NCBI GenBank assembly: GCA_032622095.1
Contig: CP136063.1
Span: forward strand, 149,101,379-149,165,378
DNA length: 64,000 nt
From: Siphonodentalium dalli
Taxonomy: Eukaryota; Mollusca; Scaphopoda; Gadilida; Siphonodentaliidae
Direction of reading: 5' to 3'
Shown here: in pieces, positions 12,901-64,000 of the stretch
Numbering within the stretch: position 1 is the stretch's first letter
Layout of the letters: each line of letters begins with the position of its first letter
Translations under genes and position numbers: made by a program
The notes under the pieces: model-generated
Told to the model about the DNA's origin: nothing
The model's input: only the letters and a program-made list of their open reading frames with translations
Database searches by the model: none

Positions 12901-12988
12901 TGGAGACAATATATACACTTACCGTTTATCTCCTTTACTCGGCGCCGCCATCTTGGAATGTCCGAACCTAAACGGGTATCCGACAGTG
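9943..12988. mobile_element. 3,046 bp foldback element with CAC-initial termini and 5 bp target duplication
   Basis: Arms of about 565 bp (9943-10508 and 12420-12988) are inverted copies. The termini read CACTGTCGATACCCG on the left and CACTGTCGGATACCCG on the right strand, and TACAT flanks both ends (9938-9942, 12989-12993). Within each arm lie five AGGTTCGGA-type motifs, four near the inner end (10350-10445) and one near the terminus. The 1.9 kb centre holds only short ORFs with no recognised transposase. CAC-initial inverted repeats with 5 bp duplications are known for Transib/RAG-related elements; other CAC-ended superfamilies duplicate 2-4 bp. Assignment is therefore tentative. Confidence 0.75.
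10511..12417. other. Unique centre of the foldback element, no recognised gene
   Basis: AT-rich single-copy DNA between the arms. Open frames of 60-86 codons occur on both strands (for example 11152-11409), but none shows a recognised motif. A run of C at 10782-10792 is the only low-complexity feature. Confidence 0.5.
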
Positions 12989-12993
12989 TACAT

Positions 12994-13666
12994 GTGCCTC
13001 GAGTTAATGGGTGTGGAATAAAAATGATTCAAAATACGACATAGTGGGAACAATGTGATTTTAGTAAGATTAGGTGTGTAATATATATCTTCTTTTTCTT
13101 CTACTTCGTGATATTCGACCAGTAATCAGTGGGTTGATTACTATTATATGATGGATATTTTAGGCCTATACAACTGAGCGCGACACAAGCTCCTATGAGA
13201 GAGAGAGCTAGAGAGTTATGGTCCCCTTATGACCAATCATTGCAACCAGTAGCATTACAAAGTCAAGTAGTACATAGGCCTACCGGTACATAACGAACAA
13301 AAAAAAAAAAAGGAAAAAATAATACCACGTGGTCGTGCCATAAATAGAAATAAATTATATTTAAAATATTTGTACTAATTACCATTCAGTCAAATGAAGA
13401 ATATCTTCTTGGGTAGTCGTCATTTTCATGAGATGATAACAGCAGACACAGAAATTTTCAGGAAAATACACCAAACATCAGGATTAGATCTTCAAAAACG
13501 CGCATAGTATGACGCAAACATAAACTGATTAAGTTTTCTGGCGCCTAAGTTCGAAAACATAGTTTCAAATATTTTTGAATTTCGCGGGCTTTAAGTTTAG
13601 GTTTCGATTTTATTTCGTTCCAACTTTGTTATTCCGGAAAAATGGTTTTGCGCCGTTTGTCATTTC
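12994..13666. other. Spacer DNA, no feature seen
   Basis: Includes a GAGAGAGAGCTAGAGAG stretch near 13200 and a poly-A run near 13300. Nothing gene-like. Confidence 0.4.
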
Positions 13667-13972
13667 CGATTCGTAAACAGGTGATGGAGCGGCGGCACAT
13701 TTGTGTTCGTTGGTGAATTTACAATAAATGACCGAAATACAGTGAGATTTTCGAAGAACTGGAAAAATATATCTATGGAATGTTGTAGATTGACATCTAG
13801 GGTGTAAGAGGTACCAACAGTTTTTAGTGAAAATATATTTTTTGTAGGAATACAGTTGAGTTCAAAATGGGTGGCAACAATTTTTTGTTTCGTTCCTTCT
13901 GTGACCTGCGGTCCCGGGTGGTGGTTCCGCCAATAAAAGAGGGTTTTTGACCAAATTCCAGGCTCCTGTGAT
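13667..13972 (+). repeat. Empty-site copy of the 7669-9829 segment
   Basis: Direct repeat of the two flanks of the 1,854 bp insertion joined without it. A handful of substitutions and a few-base insertion near 13800 separate the copies. Confidence 0.9.
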
Positions 13973-15256
13973 TACATCAACAATCCGCCATATTTGGTTT
14001 TTATTATTTTTGAGCAGAATAAAGTTAAAAAGAAACTGTTAAATTTGATTCTGTATGTTGAAAACCTTCGATTTTGGAAAACCCACCTGCACTGAACAAC
14101 ACCTGCACTGTTCTTATCATGCAAAACATGTGCCCTAGTTTTAGCACAGTGGAAACAAATAGTAAAACTCTCAGCTTACAATACATTCGTTCTTCAATTA
14201 CTTCGATGATCACAGCCTTGTGCAATTCATCAGTTTCACGTGATAGTCATATGATACTACGAATTCTGAAGTCCTCGACCCTTGACCTTATGGAACTACT
14301 ATGGAGACATACAAGGTTTAGTCCGATCGTTTAGAGATAATCTTTACATCCGAATCAATTCCAATCAATTACGCTCCAACACTCCAGTTTTAGAATGTAT
14401 GAAAATCAACAGTTTTCCTTAATTAGATACTCTCCTTGTCAGATTCATCGTAAGTCTTATCAGCATCTTATTTTATTAATATATGAATATTGCCTGTTAT
14501 AAATGTCTTCAAATGGAGTGGCCAGGTCACTGATGCCAAATTAAAGAAGTCACTCACATGAGCAGCACATGCGATTTCCCAGCATTAGTGTTACATTTAA
14601 GTTACCACTTTGAGAAGTATTCATACTGTTCATACACAGGACCTTGAATGGTGGATATATAGTTGACTGAATTATCCCTTTTCAGTGTAAATATGCATTC
14701 CTTAAAAGATTATTGAGTTATTTGCACTTAAAATATTACTGGCATATGCATATAAAATTTGTTTACTTGCATGTGCCCTACATCCGCAAGCGCAGTTGTG
14801 TACATTAAAATTGAAGATTTGGTATGTTGCTAATGTAAGGAAGGACATGAAATGCTGGGCCGGATTATATTCTTTCTACACTACATCCACTAACCAATTA
14901 GATATAAGGTCCTAAGAATTTTTTGTATGTTCCAAATGACTTTGAATTTGCTGATGTGGGGGTCGCATATAATGGCTTCCAAAGCTCTCGTAGCATAAAA
15001 CCTTCAGGCCGGACAATCAGGGACAATGACAAATTTAGCATCACCGAATATTTTTACACACTTGCCTTGATTCTTTCCAGTTAGTGTTATGATTTTGTTT
15101 ATGATATTATACATTTGTTGCATGGTTTCGAGGTTGACATGAGGATTTATCAACCCTTGGGAGTTAAATTGGACTACAACCTCTCATGCGTGACATAACA
15201 ACTATTTTGTTATTAACCCCACGCCAGGTTAATATCATAATTTATCAACCCGGCCA
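13973..15256. other. Spacer DNA, no feature seen
   Basis: AT-rich. Searched on the plus strand for an SRCR first-half exon to partner 15338-15516; none found. Two overlapping small ORFs near 14030-14330 have no recognised similarity. Confidence 0.4.
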
Positions 15257-15337
15257 TACCAATCAATTACTATAGGGTTTGCGGGAGAAAATTAATGATC
15301 ATATAATGATTTATATTTCCCATGAAATCATTTGTAG

Positions 15338-15516
15338 ACAAGCAGAACGCGCCTCCGTAAGAGCTGAGTTTGGTTCAGGAGAAGGGAATATACTGCTGTC
15401 TGACGTGGCTTGTACTGGAAATGAGACAAATTTGCAGGATTGCCCAAAAGGAGAGTGGAGACAACATAACTGTCGCGCTTTTGAAGCTGCAGGTGTTGTG
15501 TGTCAGGTGGAAAAAG
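15338..15516 (+). CDS. Orphan SRCR second-half exon (right arm copy)
   Basis: 179 nt, acceptor CATTTGTAG and donor AAAAAG/GTAAGA. It reads ASVRAEFGSGEGNILLSD, then CTGNETNLQDCPKGEW and EAAGVVCQVEK: the second half of an SRCR domain with four cysteines. Phases (2 in, 1 out) are the same as in the SRCR second-half exon at 55 kb, but the sequence is quite different, so it comes from another SRCR repeat. No first-half exon was found in the 2 kb upstream. It is part of the palindrome arm, so its mirror copy is at 4143-4321. It may belong to a gene disrupted by the rearrangement, or be a relic. Confidence 0.75.
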
Positions 15517-15532
15517 GTAAGATAATGTTTAA

Positions 15533-15762
15533 CCCTTCCATGACTGGAGCTTCCTGACATTTTGCTAAAAAGATAATGCATTGGCATAGGGAGCCTCGCA
15601 TATATGAGAGAATATATTGGCCTATCAACATTTACCTTGACCTTGTAAGCCAGTTCATTCTTTTATATATGCGAGGCTCCCTATGGGAGACTCCCATATA
15701 TAAAAGAATGCACTGTCACAGGATCTTTAATGCTTCACTAGCGCAGCTCCCTCATGAAAGGG
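15533..15762. mobile_element. MITE family A copy (right arm)
   Basis: Mirror copy of 3897-4126, flanked by TTAA at 15529-15532 and 15763-15766. It starts 16 bases after the orphan SRCR exon, so it inserted before the palindrome formed. Confidence 0.75.
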
Positions 15763-18700
15763 TTAATGTCCTGATAGTCCTGTCCTATAGCTAGTTTGAG
15801 GAACAATTGGAAATAAGTGATTTCCTAGTGGCTGAAGATCCTGTTGACTGGTCCTAGCCATCTGTCCGTCTGAATTTGGCTCATATATTTAGTGCCATGG
15901 GCACCTGTGCACCTGCGATTATGAGGTCCATCTGACTATTTTTATTGGAGATATCCCCCTTTTTCAACTTAGAAATTGTGCATAATTTTGTCCCATCTTG
16001 TATTCCTACAACTTGGCACAGCTATTTAGTACCATGGGAACCTCTGCACCTGCGATGATGAGATATTTCTGATTTTTTAAGTGGATATATCCCCCTTTTT
16101 TAACTTAGAACATTTTCGCAAGATGCATAATTTTGTTTGAGCTTGTATTCCTATATTTTTTGGTCAACTTTGCACATATATTTACCACAATACGACCCTC
16201 TGCACATGCGATTATGAGCTTGATCTGCCTTTTTAGCTTAACTTTACAACGTAAATTTTGAGCTATTGTCCATCAACAATTTCCTTCGGCACGCCCTACA
16301 GGCCACATCCCTTATCCGATCTTTACCAAACTTTATTTGTAGCTTCAGGGTGACCTGTAGATGGGAGCTATCAAATTTTTCCGAATTTCATTGAAAAACA
16401 TGGCCACCAGCAGCCATCTTGGATTTCACACCCTACAGCCCGTATTTATGGCTGGATCATTTTTTCAATTATGCAGGCACGATTGTAATAACCTGTAGAT
16501 GGGAGCTATCAAATTTTAACATTACCACTGGCAGCCATCTTGGATTTTACTCTTTGCATGACTAAATCCTTTGTCACACCACATCTCTCATCCGATCGTC
16601 ACCAAACATATGGATCTTCGCCAGCAGTCGTCTTCAATTTCACATTTGAATCCATCAGCACACCCTGGAGTCCGCATTTATTGGAGAATTTATTTGAAAA
16701 TTTACAGGCATGTTTAGAATTACCTCTGGATGGGAGCCAGAGCTGTTAAGTTTCATGGATTGTCCGTGAGACTCATGGATTGCTATGGACAAAACCTCCA
16801 AAACACGGAAGACCACCCAATTCTCCCGCATTGTGCAGATGTACTGTTGCTGTCGGTAACATCAAGAGTAATTTCATATTCATCATTATTCAGTACTAAT
16901 CAGCAGTACTAATTGAGACTAATTAATGTTCACACCCCTTCGTAGCCGTGCGAGCTGTTGTAAATGTATAAACAATAGATTTAATAATGCGACTTAAATA
17001 ACTACTAAGTCACAAACCATGCGAACGGATGTGTTCATTTCGTTTGCGGGTAAAACTGTATAGACGAGTCCATTTTGTACTTTCGGTTTAGGGACCGTGT
17101 CGAAATGCAAAAACCGATACCGACTGATAGCCGATACCGACCGATAACCGATTGTAATAAATCCATCGGCCATTCTATCGGTTATTCTCTGTTCCATCGG
17201 TCATCCTATCGGTTCCATCGGTCATTCCATCGGTTATTCATCGGCGACTGATACTACGACTTCGCCAAAAAACTACGACGTCGCGACTGATACTACGAAG
17301 TCGCCAAAAAACTACGACATAAGGTATTTTTCGCCCGCGAAAGATTTTATGAACCTAAATATTTCAAATACGTTCAATACCGTAGTTACCGTAAGACAAA
17401 GCCGCGGCAGCATGCCAGTGAACCATTGATGAAACTCGTGGAGAAAGTGACATGTAATCATGTTCACTCAAACAAGAGTTACGATGTAGCAAATAATGTT
17501 GATTGCAACACAGTCCTTGCGTCTTATTTCTGAATAATGCTGATGTAATTCGGGTGCACCCTGGTGCACCTGGCGTTTGAGATATACAGACGTGCGCAAA
17601 AATAACGGAGATTAACAATTTCCCATTCAATTTCCCATTCTCATTCACTTTGTGGCAATATACGTAAACAATACTTTATGGATATATATAACAAAATAAA
17701 ATGATGCATGGTTTATACATCCATTGAATAAAGCATCCACATGGTTTGTTTATGTGGATTTGCAATAGACCGGAGATGGATGATTAGAATTGTGCTAAAT
17801 TAATCGGCTTTCTGGGAAACAGGGCACCGGTCTGAGTGCACCGCTTCCCTTAGACGTTAAGAAAAAGACTTTTAAAATAAAATAATTATTTGAGCGCACA
17901 AAATAAATAACTAATTTTTTTAATCGTTAAGTACCGAATTCTACTATTGAAAACATCAATTCCAACACGCTATGTTCGGGTTCACTACACTATCAACCAT
18001 TACTTATTGATACAGTGCTTAAATAGGTACATATTTCACGTTTCAACTTGACTGTGGTGTTTGTCCCTTCAATACGCCGAAATGTATTTATGAAACTCGG
18101 CATGTATGGATTAGAGTTATGTCCCGTAGCTCGGGTATGTTACAAATTGGGAATCTGTTCGGAGTATGTGCAGAATACACCCAGACGTCAAACCGAATAA
18201 TGCCGAATATCTTTCGGTAGGCATCGGGGGGTCTTCAAAATCGAAGATCAGATAAATTGCTGGCATACCGTGGAATTATAGAGGAAATCGTAAAATGTCG
18301 CACATTTCCAGTTTCTGGCGCTCGCAGTTAATTTTCACTGGGCAATGGATTTGCCACATATGGATTGAGAATATTACAGTTTTATTTAATATGCTCATTT
18401 ATCCATATAATAGCCACTCAAATAAAACATGGGAATAATTTAATTTACTAATTCTCGGTTATGGTGTCAAAATATACCACATTAGAACAAAATATCGGTA
18501 AGCTCCTCCCACAGCCAACCAATTAAAGCAGAGAATAAAATCTCACTAAATAATCCGGGATGATTGACAGGTTTATGTCAACGTGATGGCATGCGCGGGA
18601 ACGATGCATCGGTATTTTTATGTTTGACAACAAAGTTCCATTAAAATATGTGTTAGATCATTGAAACAGTGGGATTAAATATAAATGTGATTCGTCATAA

Positions 18701-19549
18701 TGACCACAAAGCCGATGTTCTGTACGAATTTAAATTTCCTTTAATTAAAAATACTAACCTTTGTATATTTCTACTATAAAATACTTGTTTTAAACTCAAA
18801 CAAAAAGACGATACAAACCAGAAATCTAACCCCTGTGAACATGCCGTTCGGCTGCAGTGTACTTGCCATTCGGGACACAACAGTTTAATTCTATCTGAGA
18901 TAAATTTATTTCACCATTGAGCGTCATTGTATTTAATTAATAGATAATAATGACGGCTTTTGTTGTCAATTTGGATACAATTTGTAAAAAATACTACTTT
19001 GAGCTAGATTATTCTCCATTTCTATTTTATCACCCTGTCGGAGTTTAGAGGACAATTAATTGTGTTCATACAATGTTTTGTCATAAGAACATTGTATTTA
19101 GCGGACAGTTATGATTGTTTACAAAACATTTTGCCATGTACGTGCGCCGTCTCGTCAAGGAACTCCTTGTATTCCCGCGCACAAGGATTAATTGAAGTGA
19201 TAATGAAAGTCAAGATATAATTCAATATGATTTTGTTTTATAAATACGAATAAAATAACCCATAAAAACAAGAATTATTATATGACCATCCACATGAGAC
19301 AAGTCGTCCCAAACACAAAATCACCGTCGGGGCGAGTTATCTCCTGTCTAGTTGCTCCGTTCCGTTAGTAGACACATGCATTCGAATGCTGGTAGCTGGT
19401 GACGGATTATTACCTGTACGTTTATCTGGATGCGAAGAGTGATAGTCATAGCACTGGCTTACAAACATGACGTTATGACGTCGTAAGTCCATCGGTCGAC
19501 CATCGGTTATTTTGAACGTCGCCATCGGTCAAATGATGTACGCCATCGG

Positions 19550-20440
19550 TCGAACGTCGGTTGTTTTTCATCGATGACATGGTCAACAAAAGGCGAGAAC
19601 TTAGGAATAAATCTGAAGTATGTAAATTATAAGGTTTGTTTAAGATGAATGCATATAACTATGGGCGTGTTATTGTCGATTGAGTGAGAATTTAAACTGG
19701 TTTATAAAATGCTGTTCTTTCACATGTCTTAAATATTAATTTCTTTAAAGTTGCATGAGCATCAGCTCATAGATGAAAATATAATTTAATTATCAAGTGA
19801 TCTACCATGACCAAGATCAGTCCATCACCATTGACAATAAGCTATGGAAAGGCCAGGATGTGCCAAAACGGATATAGCTATGTACATAATTGTGTAATAA
19901 ATATTAAATCATGCAACCATGAACTAATAGCTTTTTTAATTAAATTTTTAAACTGGATCTATTTTGACCTAATTTGAGCTGCATTAACTGGGTAAACTGA
20001 TATATTGAGATTGTATTTCATGGTTAACCTAAATATGTCTTCTGAGCATAAGAATGTAAATTGAAAAATTAAGTTTATACAAGATCATATTTCCCTTATA
20101 TGTAAGGCATATCTTCTATCAGGGCCACCAGTCTGTGCCTCATCATACTACCCTCTCATATAACATGTTCATGGACAATCTTAAGTATAAGACTATCCTG
20201 GTTATGTTTTTGACAACTATTTTATGTTCTGCTAATTATTTATGAGAATGGAATAAATATTACTTGCATTACATATTCCCTTCACATTGTCATCATTTCT
20301 TCGAGGATTATGAGTATCACATAAGCAGTGTTGCGCACACCAATCCGGGTATATTCTCAAATATATGATGAAAAGTAAGCTAGAAATTTGTGATAAATAC
20401 AGGTCACTCCAATTACCAGTAACAGTGTATTAAAAACATT
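19550..20440. other. AT-rich DNA, no feature seen
   Basis: Starts at the outer limit of the recognisable palindrome. No exon or repeat recognised. Confidence 0.4.
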
Positions 20441-20469
20441 ATCAGATGATGTCTAATTATGTGCACCAA

Positions 20470-20600
20470 TTTCTACCCTATTCTCAGGTGAGAAAAAATT
20501 CTACCCTAATCTCAGGAGAAACATTTCTACCCTATTCTCAGGAGGAATATTTCTACCCTATTCTCAGGAGAAATATTTCTACCCTATTCTCAGGAGAAAT
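20470..20600. repeat. Tandem repeat, TCTACCCTATTCTCAGGAG unit
   Basis: About five copies of a 25-28 bp unit built on TCTACCCTATTCTCAGGAGAAATAT. A related but irregular series of GAGAAACTCATG motifs follows to 20760. Confidence 0.9.
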
Positions 20601-21526
20601 CTTAATTTTTCACAGTAGAACTCATGTGAAAACATGAGAAATCATGTTAGTTTTAAAGCTCCACCCACCTCATTTGCATCTTAAAAAACTACTGAGAAAC
20701 TCATGTGAGAAACTAACATGAGTTTCACAGGAGAAACTCATGAGAAATTAGGGTAGGGAATTTTGGTAAGGGGGAGTTTTAACCAAAAAGTTTGAAGATA
20801 AATTCTATAACACTAGCGCAGTTATAGATAATTTATCTTGAAACTTTTCGGTTATAACTCACAACCTTAATCGAAACAAGAGTTATTTCTTATAATTTAA
20901 TCCGTCATTTCAAAGGAGAACCATAAAAAGTAGAAGTAAAACGAGTGTACTATTTCTGACAAAAAAGACACGTTAAGTTGAAAGAGACACCTGTCCATCA
21001 GAACTGGTGTTCATCGAGTGATGAAATCGTGTCATCAATTCAGCGTTTTTGATTGGCTAGTCAAAACTGATCATGGATCACATACCACCAGGCAACTGCA
21101 ACTTGCACATGGGATTGATATATTCGACCGTGGTGACACAAGCCCGTGTTGGTTTTAATTTCAGTGTTCATTTCTTTGCAATGTTAAATCTTGTTGATTT
21201 GTCTGGTTACTTGTGCACTGAATATTAGCATCTAGTATGGTTATTGTAAATACAGTCATACCCAAAGGAATTATGATTCAGCACTGAAATTTCATGTTAA
21301 ATCGTAGGAAGTATCGAACAGTTTCCAGGTACACATTTTTAGGCACGTATGGGCATGGTCACTTGACGCTGCTGTCATTTCTGTAGCGAGGAAAGTAACC
21401 AAGAAATTTAGGTTATCGAGAAATAGCCTAACTCGCAAAGTGTGTGTAGCCAATTGCTTCACAGTATTCCGTGGATTGAGAGCTTATGATTAAATTATTT
21501 ACAGATATCTGCAAATGAATTAACAG

Positions 21527-21681
21527 ACAAGCCTTGAAATAGTGTGTCTGTCATTTGCAGAATGAGGTCCCCAGAGGGTGAATTTAGTGATGCTACCCCG
21601 CATAGCAGGCTAGCATCAACAAATTCACCCTCTGCGGACCTCATTCTGCTTACACCTCAGGCACACTATTTCAAGGCTTGT
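21527..21681. mobile_element. 155 bp near-perfect hairpin element (ACAAGCC family)
   Basis: ACAAGCCTTGAAATAGTGTG at one end is inverted at the other, and most of the interior (including CAGAATGAGG and GGGTGAATTT) pairs too, leaving a loop around CCCCGCATAGCAGGC. TAACAG flanks both sides (21521-21526, 21682-21687), consistent with a 6-7 bp duplication in a local GAATTAACAGATAT repeat. Relatives are at 59401-59536 and a fragment at 54430-54470. Confidence 0.8.
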
Positions 21682-21687
21682 TAACAG

Positions 21688-21900
21688 ATATATGTTAGTG
21701 GTTTAGAGATATCTCCCAATGAATTAACAGATAACTGCTAGTGATTTAGAGATATCTTCATATTAATATGGAGATATCTTCTTATCAATTGGAGATATCT
21801 TCATAATAATTGGATATATCTGTTAATGAATTGGAGATATCTCCAAATGAATTGGAGATATATGTAAAAGAATTGACGATATCTGTAAATAGGGGATAAA
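21688..21900. repeat. Degenerate tandem repeat of GAATTGGAGATATCT units
   Basis: Around eight diverged units of about 25 bp containing GAGATATCTxxxAATGAATT, continuing from the left of the hairpin element. Confidence 0.7.
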
Positions 21901-21939
21901 TAGAGGAACGGTGCCACATAAAGCTGACACATGGATGGG

Positions 21940-22390
21940 CAGTGTTCACGCTACGGCAAAAAATCTTTTGGCCAATTCTGATTTTTGTTTGGCTTTTTTT
22001 TTCTGGTCTCGCAAAAAGTTAATATTTTCGTTTTACTAGTATTTAACATCCAACATTCTATATAATTATGTTCATACCTTATACCATATCTAAACTTCTT
22101 TAATCCCACAATATACCACTACCCACCATCTACCATTCAGCCTTATGACAGACAAAGGATTCAAAAGTGTTAATCTTCATTACTGTTTTATTGCATTTTT
22201 GTTACCCTTTAAGCCGTATCGCCTAATCAAATAGCAGATAATCATACTATAAATTTAATTCTCATGTCACTTCTGTTACAAAGTCAATTTGGTTGGGTTT
22301 TTTAATTTTAAGGTAAAAAAAAACTTTTTGGTCAAACGAGACTGTTTTTGGACATTCTCGAAAATTTGGTCTATCCCAGCGTGAACCCTG
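21940..22390. mobile_element. 451 bp hAT-type MITE
   Basis: Inverted ends CAGTGTTCACGCTA and CAGGGTTCACGCTG (opposite strand). Flanking 8-mers TGGATGGG and TAGATGGG differ by one base. The CAG..TTC end and 8 bp duplication fit hAT. A diverged relative covers 55512 to about 56000 in the same orientation. Confidence 0.75.
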
Positions 22391-22399
22391 TAGATGGGT

Positions 22400-22860
22400 T
22401 GATTCAGCATTGATAGCCATGGCAAAATAAGAGCTATTGATAGACGACCCATTTACAAGTGAATGGAATAATTAAATTGGCATTTTATTTTTTATCAGAT
22501 AAGCATTAAAAAAAACTATTTCAGTGTTAGTGACTGATGTGTTGGACCAGTAAGCCCACAGGCCCTTGGGGGGGGGAAACTACCACATATACCATATGGG
22601 ATAACTTGCTGCCAAATTGGCTTTTGAAAAATGCAAAACAAACGAGAGGAACCCCCAACATAGAATGACGGAATATCCACAAGACTATTTTGACGCTATT
22701 AATGAAAAATTGTGATGCTCGCATCGCCGTCTGTATGGGACTTTAGTTGCAGAGTGGACTGAAATATGTATGAATTGATATACCAACACAGAAAGAAACA
22801 TGTATTGTAGCATACCTTAACTTAACTTATAAAACAACATGTACTCAGCTTTGACATCGA
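22400..22860. other. Intergenic or intronic DNA, no gene recognised
   Basis: Follows the PAN exon on the minus strand. No further exon of that gene was recognised here. Confidence 0.35.
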
Positions 22861-22865
22861 CTTAC

Positions 22866-63666
<40,801 letters not shown>

Positions 63667-63783
63667 CTAAAATATAGAAGATATCAATTGGTACATATCA
63701 AGTAACAAAGATGGTAGATAGGTTAATATTTTCGTAAGGCATCAGCAGACTATTACTGTGTTATTGTTCTATACCAGTACTAA

Positions 63784-63977
63784 CCCTTCCATGACTGGAG
63801 CTTCCTGAAATTTTGCAAAAACACTGTGCCAATGCATTCTCATATATATATATAAGAGAAAACATTGGCCTAATAATATTTACATTGACCTTGTAAGCCA
63901 GTGCATTCTCTTATAAGAAAATGCTCTGGCACAGGATCTTTAATTCTTCACCAGCACAGCTCCCCGAGATGAAAGGG
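63784..63977. mobile_element. MITE family A copy, deleted interior
   Basis: Reversed copy beginning CCCTTCCATGACTGGAGC after CTAA and ending GAGATGAAAGGG. It is shorter than other copies. A further family A fragment of about 58 bp ends in GAAAGGG/TTAA at 63454-63515. Confidence 0.6.
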
Positions 63978-64000
63978 ATTCAAGGCCTTTGATTTTGAAT

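Larger units (their letters stand above)
15257..19549 (-). repeat. Right arm of giant inverted repeat
   Basis: Reverse-complement partner of 1-4402. The inner boundary is at 15257, just inside CGGCCA. The arm is recognisable to at least 19549, where its partner leaves the window; CGATGG-like sequence continues for a few bases. It is net about 109 bp shorter than the left arm. Genes within it: only the SRCR half exon. Confidence 0.95.

Noticed and set aside
1-19549. Palindrome as terminal repeats of a Polinton/Maverick or other giant virus-like element
   Set aside because: The spacer has no polymerase B, integrase, ATPase or capsid-like ORF, and the arms contain host exon and MITE remnants.
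20470-20600. CRISPR-like array at 20.47 kb
   Set aside because: Units are contiguous without unique spacers; it is a simple tandem repeat in a eukaryotic genome.
22527-22724. Next exon of the PAN gene on the minus strand
   Set aside because: Open frame but no acceptor in the required phase with recognisable protein similarity; contains a G-run derived segment.

Overview
This is a 64 kb piece of an AT-rich animal nuclear genome, most likely from a marine invertebrate. Genes are broken into short exons with GT-AG introns, the exons encode animal extracellular modules (SRCR, C-type lectin, LDL-receptor class A, PAN/apple), and most of the DNA is transposon or satellite derived. The sequence alone does not fix the phylum; a mix of SRCR, lectin and LDLa modules with Mag/SURL-like Ty3 elements would suit a hemichordate, echinoderm, cephalochordate or mollusc. 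No bacterial-style genes, CRISPR arrays, tRNA or rRNA genes were seen. Layout: (1) 1-19.55 kb is a giant imperfect palindrome. Two arms of about 4.3-4.4 kb (1-4402 and 15257-19549) face each other across a 10.85 kb spacer, and the left arm runs off the window. Each arm carries, at its inner edge, one orphan SRCR half-domain exon and a 230 bp TTAA-flanked MITE. The spacer is packed with transposons that show target-site duplications: a 481 bp foldback (9 bp TSD), a 1,854 bp hAT-like element (8 bp TSD, with an unoccupied paralogous site 4 kb away) and a 3,046 bp foldback with CAC-initial termini and a 5 bp TSD. (2) 19.55-31.6 kb is repeats, small hairpin elements and a PAN-domain exon at 22.9 kb. 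(3) 31.7-63.7 kb on the minus strand holds a multidomain secreted or receptor-like gene. Ten exons run in order: a tiny exon, an Arg-rich linker, SRCR (2 exons), C-type lectin (3 exons), an unrecognised Cys-containing segment (2 exons) and LDLa (2 exons). The PAN exon at 22.9 kb probably follows after at least one unseen exon. Junction phases agree at every join within the ten, which is strong support although no transcript was available. (4) Introns of this gene hold an intact, very young Ty3/Gypsy retrotransposon (49431-53894; LTRs differ at one base), a degenerate LTR-retrotransposon relic (44.2-45.7 kb), two dead LINE reverse-transcriptase relics (35.1-36.1 and 59.9-61.4 kb), several TTAA-type MITEs and minisatellites. 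The most unusual biological feature is the lectin domain: its ligand-loop region is expanded by Arg/Gly-rich tandem repeats in two adjacent exons, roughly doubling the domain. The most unusual genomic feature is the palindrome and the nested foldback elements inside it.
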